DNA of 13,147 bases, from positions 33,902 through 47,048 of the forward strand of contig DCVB01000106.1 in the NCBI GenBank assembly GCA_002327965.1, in the 5' to 3' direction. Below, piece after piece: positions 1 through 5,096 of the stretch. Position 1 is the first letter of the stretch. The number at the start of each line of letters is the position of its first letter. Source of the DNA: Candidatus Aminicenantes bacterium UBA2199. Lineage in GTDB: Bacteria; Acidobacteriota; Aminicenantia; UBA2199. The notes under the pieces are model-generated. The model was not told the origin of the DNA and did not search any database. It saw only the letters and a list, made by a program, of their open reading frames with translations. A program made the position numbers and the translations under genes.

Positions 1-669
1 ATGGTCTGCATGTTCGGCCCCACCTCGGACGAGTACGGGCTGCTGCACCGCGGCACGCGCGTGCGCAAGATGCACTCCTCCTATCGTTCCACCTTTCGCA
101 CCATCGGCGACATCCCGCTGGCCATGGTCGACCGCAGGAAGATCACCCCCCTGCGCCAGGACTACAACCGCCGGCGCAACGACCGCGAAGTCAAGATCCT
201 GCCTTTTTTCGAGGAGAAGGTGGGCATGCTCTATTATTACCCCAACATGCAGCCCGACATGATCGATTCCATGATCGACAACGGCTATCGGGGGATCGTG
301 ATCGCCGGCACCGGGCTGGGGCACGTCAACAAGCCGCTGTACCCGGCCATCGTGCGCGCCGCCGAGAAAGGGGTGGCCATCTACATGACGGTGCAGACGC
401 TGTGGGGTTACGTGCACATGTTCGTCTACGACACCGGCCGTGACCTGATGGCCAAGGGCATCATCCCGGCCGAGAACATGCTGCCCGAGGTGGCCTACGT
501 CAAGCTGGCGTGGGCGCTGGGCCAGACGACCGATCTCGACAAGGTCAAACAATTGATGCTCACCCCCATCGCCGGCGAGATCACCGAGCGCGAACCCTAT
601 AACGGATATTTGATATTCCAGGGCGGCATCCCCGAGGTCGAAGAGTTCATCCGCAAGTTCCACAAATAG
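1..669 (+). CDS. gatD: Glu-tRNA(Gln) amidotransferase subunit D / type I asparaginase-like, 3' part (5' end outside window)
   Basis: C-terminal 222 residues of an asparaginase-fold amidohydrolase most like GatD, which releases ammonia from Gln or Asn so that GatE can convert Glu-tRNA(Gln) to Gln-tRNA(Gln) in the cytoplasm. Visible family motifs are HRGTRVRKMHSS near residues 16-27, where Lys23 fits the catalytic Lys of the T-T-D-K set, the IAGTGLGHV turn near 100, and the tail motif MLPEVAYVKLAWALG. The first two catalytic Thr and the Asp must lie upstream of the window. The ATG at base 1 is probably an internal Met in a core strand, not the start, because GatD proteins are about 420-440 residues. 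The last 91 codons are repeated at 1926-2198. GatD is classically archaeal, so a plain type I asparaginase is the alternative; the RVRKMH and EVAYVKL wording favours GatD. Confidence 0.8.
   Translation: MVCMFGPTSDEYGLLHRGTRVRKMHSSYRSTFRTIGDIPLAMVDRRKITPLRQDYNRRRNDREVKILPFFEEKVGMLYYYPNMQPDMIDSMIDNGYRGIVIAGTGLGHVNKPLYPAIVRAAEKGVAIYMTVQTLWGYVHMFVYDTGRDLMAKGIIPAENMLPEVAYVKLAWALGQTTDLDKVKQLMLTPIAGEITEREPYNGYLIFQGGIPEVEEFIRKFHK
397..669 (+). repeat. Direct repeat, copy A: 3' end of the GatD-like gene
   Basis: Bases 397-669 align without gaps to 1926-2198 (offset 1529), with about 19 mismatches over 273 bases counted by eye, roughly 93% identity. The match begins at the Thr-Leu-Trp codons and runs through the TAG stop. 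Weaker similarity seems to continue about 40 bases past both stops: blocks TCATTT, TCAAG and AAATAAAAA occur in the same order, with small indels. This copy is in frame with the gene body. Confidence 0.93.
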
Positions 670-721
670 AGAATGTCATTTTTTTCAAGGAAATAAAAAA
701 TCACCAAAAAAACAAAATTGC

Positions 722-750
722 TTGACAAAGGCAATTTATCCGGATAAATT
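722..750 (+). promoter_or_regulatory. Promoter of the DUF4143 ATPase gene, predicted leaderless
   Basis: A perfect -35 box TTGACA (722-727), a 17-base spacer and a -10-like TAAATT (745-750) sit directly before the ATPase ATG at 757. Transcription would start at about base 757, so the mRNA would begin at or next to the start codon. No Shine-Dalgarno sequence is visible, which agrees with a leaderless message. The -10 box matches consensus at only 4 of 6 positions. Confidence 0.6.
733..750. promoter_or_regulatory. 18-bp perfect palindrome overlapping spacer and -10 box (candidate operator)
   Basis: AATTTATCCGGATAAATT is an uninterrupted inverted repeat with 9-base arms. It covers the second half of the spacer and all of the -10 box of the ATPase promoter. 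A dimeric DNA-binding protein here would block RNA polymerase. The binding protein is not identified; self-repression by the ATPase or control by a regulator elsewhere are both possible. Confidence 0.6.
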
Positions 751-756
751 ACCTAT

Positions 757-1905
757 ATGGTAAAAATAATAAAAAGGCTATTGTCGCTTGAACTGCCGAA
801 AGGGAAATCGGCTTTTCTGTGGGGCCCGCGCAAAGTGGGGAAGTCGTACTGGGTCGCCAATCACCTCCCCGGTGTTGAGATCATCGATCTGCTGAAAACG
901 GATGTTTGGGCCGATTATGCGACGCGGCCGGCCCTGCTCCGGGAGCGATATCAAAAGCATCAGGGGCTGATCGTCATCGATGAAGTACAGAAGGTCCCGG
1001 CCCTTCTCGATGAAGTCCATTGGCTGATCGAAAACAAGGGGTTGTCGTTTCTGCTGACCGGATCGAGCGCCCGCAAACTTCGCCGCGGGCATGCCAATCT
1101 GTTGGGCGGTCGGGCCTGGAGGCGGATCATGACACCCTTGTCCTTCATGGAGGTAAGTGGTTTTGACCTGGAGCGGGTGATGGTCTCCGGCCTGCTTCCG
1201 CCTCACTACCTCTCACCCGATCCGGTTGAGGACCTGCGGGCCTATATCGCCGATTACCTCAAGGAAGAGGTCATCGCAGAAGCACTGACGCAGAATATTC
1301 CGGCTTTTTCCGAGTTTTTACGAATTGCGGCGCTGACCTCAAGCGGCTTGATCAATTATGTTAATGTCGCCCGTGAAACCGGCGTTTCCCACAAGGTCGT
1401 TCGCACCTACTTCGACATTCTCGAGGACACATACCTGGGGTTTCGGATTCCACCCTGGAAGCGATCCAAAAACCGCCGCCTGATCCAAACCGAGAAGTTC
1501 TATCTGTTCGACGTGGGAGTGAGCAATTATCTCGCCAGGCAAAAACCGCGGATAGGGAATCCGTCGTTCGGCACTGCCTTTGAGCAATACATCCTGATGG
1601 AACTTAAAGCTTACCAGGCCTACCGGGCTCCTGACTTGCCGATCGCTTTTTGGCGGACATCCACCGGCCGCGAGGTGGACTTCATCCTGGGAGACAAGGA
1701 GCTGGCGATTGAGGTCAAGGGCTCGTCGCGGATCCACGAAGGAGACGCTTCTTCCATGGCCGTCTTGTCCGAAGACGGCCCGGTCAGGAAACGCTGCATC
1801 GTCTGTCTCGAAAACCAGGTGCGCCATTTGCCGGGAGGGATCGAGGCAATCCCCTGGCAACAGTTTATCGAACGGCTTTGGAGCAATGAATTTATAGCGC
1901 TTTGA
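757..1905 (+). CDS. AAA_14 / DUF4143-family ATPase
   Basis: 382-residue P-loop ATPase of the common but poorly understood AAA_14-DUF4143 family. Walker A GPRKVGKS is at residues 23-30, Walker B LIVIDEVQK at 71-79 (Asp75, Glu76), a sensor-like TGSS at 101-104, and the family block RAWRRIMTPLSFMEV at 119-133. The C-terminal DUF4143 half contains WRTSTGREVDFILGDKEL followed by AIEVKGS. Glu306, Asp308, Glu319 and Lys321 give a D-X10-E-X-K pattern like PD-(D/E)XK nuclease folds. Length is normal for the family and the frame is intact. The ATG at 757 has no ribosome binding site but lies where transcription should begin. The stop overlaps the TTG of the duplicated GatD-tail frame by TTGA. The biological role of the family is unsettled, and such genes are often multicopy and patchily distributed. 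A ~66-bp relic of a relative lies at 3642-3707. Confidence 0.9.
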   Translation: MVKIIKRLLSLELPKGKSAFLWGPRKVGKSYWVANHLPGVEIIDLLKTDVWADYATRPALLRERYQKHQGLIVIDEVQKVPALLDEVHWLIENKGLSFLLTGSSARKLRRGHANLLGGRAWRRIMTPLSFMEVSGFDLERVMVSGLLPPHYLSPDPVEDLRAYIADYLKEEVIAEALTQNIPAFSEFLRIAALTSSGLINYVNVARETGVSHKVVRTYFDILEDTYLGFRIPPWKRSKNRRLIQTEKFYLFDVGVSNYLARQKPRIGNPSFGTAFEQYILMELKAYQAYRAPDLPIAFWRTSTGREVDFILGDKELAIEVKGSSRIHEGDASSMAVLSEDGPVRKRCIVCLENQVRHLPGGIEAIPWQQFIERLWSNEFIAL

Positions 1906-2198
1906 AGAAATCGAGGAGCAAGGAAACACTCTGGGGCTACGTGCATATGTTCGTCACCGACACCGGCCGCGATTTGCTGGCCAAGGGCAACGTCCCGGCC
2001 GAGAACATGCTGCCCGAGGTGGCCTACGTCAAGCTGGCGTGGGCGCTGGGCCAGACGACTGATCTCGACAAGGTCAAACAATTGATGATCACCCCCATCG
2101 CCGGCGAGATCACCAAGCGCGAGCCCTATAACGGATGTTTAATATTCCAGGGCGGCATCCCCGAAGTCGAAGAGTTCATCCGCAAGTTCCACAAATAG
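1902..2198 (+). pseudogene. Duplicated C-terminal fragment of the GatD-like gene
   Basis: An open frame of 98 codons from a possible TTG at 1902, of which codons from about 1926 on repeat the last 91 codons of the GatD-like gene at the window start, including the stop. It lacks the whole catalytic region (both Thr, Asp, Lys), so it cannot be an active amidohydrolase. Differences between the copies include VYDTGRDLM versus VTDTGRDLL and GII versus GNV; many others are silent, so both copies look shaped by coding constraint or diverged before being joined. It starts 20 bases after the ATPase stop. It could be translated by coupling through the TTGA overlap, but no ribosome binding site is evident. 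Most likely it is a displaced or duplicated gene tail. Confidence 0.8.
1926..2198 (+). repeat. Direct repeat, copy B: 3' end of the GatD-like gene
   Basis: Second member of the 273-bp repeat, about 93% identical to 397-669 and ungapped. The upstream limit is sharp: before the Thr-Leu-Trp codons the two sequences are unrelated. Together the copies bracket a unit of about 1.25 kb holding only the ATPase gene and its promoter. Confidence 0.93.
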
Positions 2199-2450
2199 TC
2201 ATTTAAAAAAGTCTCAAGATTTACTAAATAAAAAGTCATCCAATTGAAAAAAGTGGTGTGATTTGTCGAAATTTTTCATCATGAAATAACCGAGCAGGTG
2301 CGCGCCTGGAAATTTCGCTTTTTCGGCAAGGATTCCAAAAAAACTGCAATTCGCTGTTGAAAACAGCCGGGGCGAGATTCTGGCCAGAAGATGATCCCGG
2401 CACGTACCCGGAGTCAGCCGGGCACGAACCGGAGCCGCGATTCTCGGCGG
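2199..2450. other. Gene-poor, partly AT-rich spacer
   Basis: No credible gene is seen. The first ~60 bases are AT-rich and weakly resemble the sequence after the first GatD stop. Bases 2262-2360 hold an uninterrupted 32-codon frame with protein-like composition but no start codon, possibly a relic. Near 2396-2434 there is an imperfect direct repeat of about 17 bases built around CCGG-CACG-CCGGAG. Confidence 0.5.
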
Positions 2451-2831
2451 CTACTTCTTCTTGCCGAGCAGCTCGATGATTTTTCCGAAAACCTGGCCGG
2501 GTGCCACCCAATGGATCTCGGCGCCGGTGTCCACGAGCAATTGCTTGGCCTTGGACATGAAGTCCTCGGGGCAGATTACGACCACCGGAATTTTTTGGAT
2601 GCGCGCTCTCTCCAGAAACGTCGCCGGGGGGGTATCGGCCTCGGGCGGCGCGAGCAGCTTGTGGAAGTAGCCAATTATCACTCCGATGTTGTCGGCGACC
2701 GTGAGCATGCCGATGTACTTTCCGTGGTTGTCCCAACCGTTGCTCAACGGGACGGTGTTGATGTCCGAGGCCGCGAGCTGACTCAGCGTCGCAGCGTCGG
2801 TGCCGGATAGATAGCCGATGTTTTGTTTCAT
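2451..2831 (-). CDS. Small alpha/beta hypothetical protein
   Basis: 126 residues with a well-supported start: an AGGAGGG ribosome binding site (complement of 2835-2841) lies just before the ATG at 2831. I do not recognise the family. The sequence alternates predicted strands and helices: GMLTVADNIGVIIGYFHKLL near residues 41-60, IPVVVICPEDF near 81-91, then a helix and a short TGAEIHWV strand. It ends in a helix with a Lys-rich tail. There is no signal peptide or membrane segment, so it is probably cytoplasmic with a small Rossmann-like or flavodoxin-like core. It is divergent from the exported protein at 3079, with promoter-like boxes facing both ways between them. Function unknown. Confidence 0.75.
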   Translation of the reverse strand: MKQNIGYLSGTDAATLSQLAASDINTVPLSNGWDNHGKYIGMLTVADNIGVIIGYFHKLLAPPEADTPPATFLERARIQKIPVVVICPEDFMSKAKQLLVDTGAEIHWVAPGQVFGKIIELLGKKK

Positions 2832-2858
2832 GGTCCCTCCTCTTAATATGTATGCCTC

Positions 2859-2887
2859 AAAGTAATCTTCGCTGCTCTGTTTGTCAA
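2859..2887 (-). promoter_or_regulatory. Candidate promoter for the 2451-2831 gene
   Basis: Read on the minus strand, TTGACA (2882-2887) is followed after exactly 17 bases by TACTTT (2859-2864). The start point would be near 2852, giving a leader of about 20 bases that contains the AGGAGGG site. The -35 is perfect and the -10 is weak (3 of 6). Confidence 0.45.
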
Positions 2888-2950
2888 GTGCAGAAAGCCG
2901 ATGGGATGCAGCGCTTGCGCGGGAGCAGAGCCTGCCCGCCCCGCACTTCC

Positions 2951-2979
2951 TTGACGAGAAAAAAAACTGGGGGTACTAT
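2951..2979 (+). promoter_or_regulatory. Promoter for the exported protein at 3079
   Basis: TTGACG (2951-2956), a 17-base spacer and TACTAT (2974-2979) match sigma-70 consensus at 5/6 and 4/6 positions. The predicted start point near 2986 leaves a leader of about 93 bases before the ATG at 3079. The leader contains two overlapping hairpins (3019-3033 and 3031-3046). Confidence 0.55.
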
Positions 2980-3018
2980 TTATTTATAGGAACGGGACGG
3001 ATCCTGAGTTCTTCGGGA

Positions 3019-3046
3019 AGGGATGTCGTCCCTCTCTGCAAAGAGG
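3019..3046 (+). promoter_or_regulatory. Two overlapping, mutually exclusive leader hairpins
   Basis: AGGGA-TGTCG-TCCCT (3019-3033) and CCTCT-CTGCAA-AGAGG (3031-3046) share bases 3031-3033, so only one can form fully at a time. They lie in the predicted 5' leader, 33 bases before the start codon of the 3079 gene. No riboswitch class is recognised and the stems are only 5 bp. Confidence 0.3.
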
Positions 3047-3078
3047 ATTCCTTGCTATGTTTTAAAAGGGGGTGTGAG

Positions 3079-3609
3079 ATGAAAAAAAACTTGACCGCTG
3101 CGGCATGCCTGATTTTCCTGGCGCTCCTCGCTTCTGGCATTGCATTCGCCGAGCAGGCGAATACCGGGGACAGGAAGCTCGATTCTTTGCTCGTAAAGAT
3201 CGACGAACGGGCGAAGGCCGATCCCGATGGATTTTTCCTCCGGCTCAGCCAGAAACACGACTTCCCGGAGGGAGAGATCCGGCGGGCGAAAGAACAGTAT
3301 GACCTCAGCTATGGAGACTTGTTCATGGCCACGGGGCTCGCCCTGAAGATCAACCGGCCCGTGGGAGACGTCGCGGCCGAATACAAGCAGAATCAGGGCA
3401 GAGGATGGGGCGTGCTGGCCATGAGCATGGGCATCAAACCCGGATCGCCCGCGTTCAAGGAGCTCAAGGCGAACGCTTACAGCTCCGCGAAACACATGAA
3501 GGCCAAGGCCAAGGCCAGGAAACGTCAGCAAAAACTGGACAGCGAAAAAGAGCGGAAACTCAACCGGAAGACCCAAGACGAATCCCAAGGCAAAAGAAAG
3601 AAGAAGTAA
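3079..3609 (+). CDS. Exported hypothetical protein with basic C-terminal tail
   Basis: 176 residues from the ATG at 3079, preceded by an AGGGGGTG ribosome binding site. Residues 1-23 form a clear Sec signal peptide: two Lys, a hydrophobic core, then AFA before the cleavage point. The mature part is mostly helical and carries a motif, GRGWGVLAMSMGIKPGSPAF, near residues 112-131, which I recall from small uncharacterised exported proteins in deltaproteobacteria-like genomes. The last ~40 residues are extremely rich in Lys, Arg and Gln (KAKAKARKRQQK, then KRKKK at the end), suggesting binding to nucleic acid or another anionic surface outside the cytoplasm. An in-frame extension back to 2881 exists but would bury the signal peptide, so the internal start is preferred. 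Function unknown. Confidence 0.8.
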   Translation: MKKNLTAAACLIFLALLASGIAFAEQANTGDRKLDSLLVKIDERAKADPDGFFLRLSQKHDFPEGEIRRAKEQYDLSYGDLFMATGLALKINRPVGDVAAEYKQNQGRGWGVLAMSMGIKPGSPAFKELKANAYSSAKHMKAKAKARKRQQKLDSEKERKLNRKTQDESQGKRKKK

Positions 3610-3638
3610 TCGCCGAACAAGCCCGATGCGATGATTGG

Positions 3639-3728
3639 ATTCCGATCGCCGACTGGCGGACTTCGACCGGCCGCGAGGTCGATTTCATCCTGGGCGACAA
3701 GGAACTGGATGAGTTCATGTCACGCTGA
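3639..3728 (+). pseudogene. Relic of a second DUF4143 ATPase gene (C-terminal scrap)
   Basis: Bases 3642-3707 align without gaps to 1639-1704 of the intact ATPase, with about 10 mismatches in 66 bases (~85% identity by eye). The translation WRTSTGREVDFILGDKEL is identical to the intact protein over those 18 residues. Just after this the frame leaves the family sequence and ends at TGA 3726-3728. Nothing upstream of 3639 resembles the rest of the ATPase, so this is a small remnant. It begins about 30 bases after the stop of the 3079 gene. Because it differs by ~15%, it probably came from a different family member and not from a recent local copy. Confidence 0.8.
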
Positions 3729-3755
3729 GAAGAGCGGGATGTGGATGGGAAATTT

Positions 3756-4043
3756 TCAGGGCCGACGCTTTCTCTTCCGTCGCCCCGTTCCCGGCGCCGT
3801 CCGCTCGGGGCCGAAGTATTTTTCGCTGCGGTAGCGCAGCCAGACCCGCAGCACTTGGGGGATTTTCTCTTTCTGCTCTTCAGAAAGGCTCTCATACAGC
3901 TTCAGGGCCATCTCGCGATGGGTGCGGCAGGCGGGATTGCGGTGGGCGTCCCAGTATGAACGCGACAGGCGGATCAGGCGGCAGGTCTCCTTCACGGAGT
4001 CTACGGAACCCTTCTTGGGCATAGAGTGATCGTACCACTTCAC
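3756..4043 (-). CDS. Small basic hypothetical protein
   Basis: A 95-residue frame from a GTG at 4043, or 88 residues from the ATG at 4022; no strong ribosome binding site precedes either. The protein appears all-helical: a helix around VKETCRLIRLSRSYWDAH, then EMALKLYESLSEEQKEKIPQ and VLRVWLRYRSEKYFG, ending in a Gly-Arg-Lys tail. No signal peptide or membrane segment is seen. The amphipathic helices and natural amino-acid mix suggest a real gene, not a shadow frame, and no better frame covers this stretch. It is transcribed away from the EndoU gene and shares its upstream region. Family and function are not recognised. Confidence 0.55.
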   Translation of the reverse strand: MKWYDHSMPKKGSVDSVKETCRLIRLSRSYWDAHRNPACRTHREMALKLYESLSEEQKEKIPQVLRVWLRYRSEKYFGPERTAPGTGRRKRKRRP

Positions 4044-4089
4044 GATCGGGGACGACAGGGAGAATTTTGATTTTTAATCAACAGATCGT
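4028..4089. promoter_or_regulatory. Inverted repeats between the small minus gene and the EndoU gene
   Basis: GATCGT (4028-4033) and ACGATC (4042-4047) form an inverted repeat with an 8-base gap across the GTG start of the minus-strand gene. A third GATCGT is at 4084-4089. Between them is TTGATT-TTT-AATCAA (4067-4081). These could be operator half-sites in the divergent control region or chance repeats. Confidence 0.3.
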
Positions 4090-4172
4090 TTTTTCAGGTG
4101 AATCCCATTCCCAAGGAAACCAAATTATCGCCCACTTTTCCCGACAAGATGGCCCCGGCTTCAGGTTTTATG

Positions 4173-4178
4173 TACAAT
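4173..4178 (+). promoter_or_regulatory. Possible -10 box for the EndoU gene
   Basis: TACAAT (5/6 match to consensus) ends 6 bases before the ATG at 4185, so transcription could start at about the A of the start codon. No Shine-Dalgarno sequence is visible before 4185, so a leaderless mRNA would explain translation. No good -35 box is found at the expected distance, which keeps the call tentative. Confidence 0.35.
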
Positions 4179-4184
4179 CTGGCC

Positions 4185-4721
4185 ATGAGGAAACTCCGAA
4201 CCGGGCGAACACGATTCAGGCTGATGCCGGTCCTGGCTTTGTTGACGGGTTCTTTGCTGGCCGGCCAGGGGCTGCAGCTGCCGGGTCCCGGTTCGGTGTC
4301 AGGCGATGAACCGCCGATCGATTACCGCAGCCGCGTCTGGTCCGCCACCCGGCCGGCGATCAACCTCACCCACCTCTTCGCCGGCGAGATCAACCGTCGC
4401 GGCCGACCGACGGGCTATCACGCGCGCCCCGGCGGCATGGATCCCTGGGGCAGCGGCATCGTGCGCGTCATCGACCGGCCGAACCGCTTCGGCGTCTACA
4501 CCGCCCGAGTCTGGATCGGCCGCCGCAGCCGGACCAAGTTCTCCACATTCTTTCCCGATCGCCTGTCTCGGGAGCAGGTGGTCGCCTCCATCCTGAACGC
4601 CTTCCGCAAGGCGCGGCGGCGGGGGGAGTCGTTCCGTGGCCCCTCGGGGCTCGACTTCACCATCGCGGGGTATGTTCAAAACGGCCGCATCCACACGGCC
4701 TATCCCGTCTATTCCCGCTGA
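4185..4721 (+). CDS. Secreted EndoU-family ribonuclease (candidate toxin)
   Basis: 178 residues from the ATG at 4185. EndoU enzymes cut RNA, usually at U, leaving 2',3'-cyclic phosphate; bacterial members often serve as interbacterial toxin tips. The N-terminus has several Arg, then a hydrophobic stretch (LMPVLALLTGSLLAG), a Sec signal peptide without a lipobox Cys. The EndoU domain fills the rest: NLTHLFAGEINRRG with His63, TGYHARPGGMDP with His79, KFSTFFPDRLSREQVV with Lys118, and the closing GYVQNGRIHTAYPVY with Thr171 and Tyr173. These fit the two-His/one-Lys centre and the conserved terminal Thr/Tyr. It is a stand-alone nuclease domain without the large delivery regions of CdiA or Rhs proteins. 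An in-frame GTG at 4098 would add 29 residues ahead of the signal peptide and is less likely. The stop lies 11 bases before the next gene, suggesting an operon. Confidence 0.85.
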   Translation: MRKLRTGRTRFRLMPVLALLTGSLLAGQGLQLPGPGSVSGDEPPIDYRSRVWSATRPAINLTHLFAGEINRRGRPTGYHARPGGMDPWGSGIVRVIDRPNRFGVYTARVWIGRRSRTKFSTFFPDRLSREQVVASILNAFRKARRRGESFRGPSGLDFTIAGYVQNGRIHTAYPVYSR

Positions 4722-4732
4722 AGGAGTCCATC

Positions 4733-5080
4733 ATGGCCAACCTTTTTTTTCGCGACGAGGCGGGCGATCCGCGGGCCAGGACAGGCCGGGAGCGCCGCCT
4801 GCTGGGCCGCTTTCTCGAATCCGACATCCAGGGCAGCCGTACGCTTTGCGACGAGGCGCTGGCCGCGCTCGATGACCTCGCCGCCGGGCGCAGGCGGCGC
4901 TGGCGGATGACCGGCAACGCCCATACGCTGACGGCCTTCCGGCACAAATCCCGCATCCGCCCCGAGTTCGCCCGCGCGGCCGACCTGGTGCTACCCACGG
5001 CGGAGCTGCGCCTGGCCCTGCTGGAGTGGCGGCTGCTGTTGGGCAAGAAGGCTCCCCGCCGTCGCTCGCCGGCCCGCTAG
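4733..5080 (+). CDS. Small cytoplasmic partner of EndoU (candidate immunity protein, UPF0231/YacL-like layout)
   Basis: 115 residues with an AAGGAG ribosome binding site at 4721-4726, right at the EndoU stop, and a start 11 bases after it, so the pair is almost surely co-transcribed. There is no signal peptide or membrane segment. The sequence opens with NLFFRDEAGDPRAR, has an acidic helical middle (ESDIQGSRTLCDEALAALDD), then RWRMTGNAHTLTAF and a C-terminal helix ELRLALLEWRLLL. This order, including a W-x-x-x-G-x-x-x-TL step, resembles my recollection of the UPF0231/YacL family (W-x-x-x-G-x-x-YTL), but overall similarity is low. A small cytoplasmic protein encoded directly after a secreted nuclease fits an immunity or antitoxin role that protects the producer. 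This is inference from position and size. The product ends in a short basic tail. Confidence 0.7.
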   Translation: MANLFFRDEAGDPRARTGRERRLLGRFLESDIQGSRTLCDEALAALDDLAAGRRRRWRMTGNAHTLTAFRHKSRIRPEFARAADLVLPTAELRLALLEWRLLLGKKAPRRRSPAR

Positions 5081-5096
5081 GCGCGAACCCGGCGTC

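Noticed and set aside
670..1925. Insertion sequence carrying the ATPase
   Set aside because: No transposase, no terminal inverted repeats and no short target duplication could be found; the long repeat is a gene tail, so it is reported as a bracketed cassette instead.
2262..2360. 32-codon frame after the second GatD tail, with protein-like wording such as EQVRAWKFRFFGKD
   Set aside because: No start codon or ribosome binding site and no recognised family; too short to call even a pseudogene.
2396..2434. Short direct repeat that might start a repeat array
   Set aside because: Only two imperfect units of about 17 bases; no array, and no cas genes in the window.
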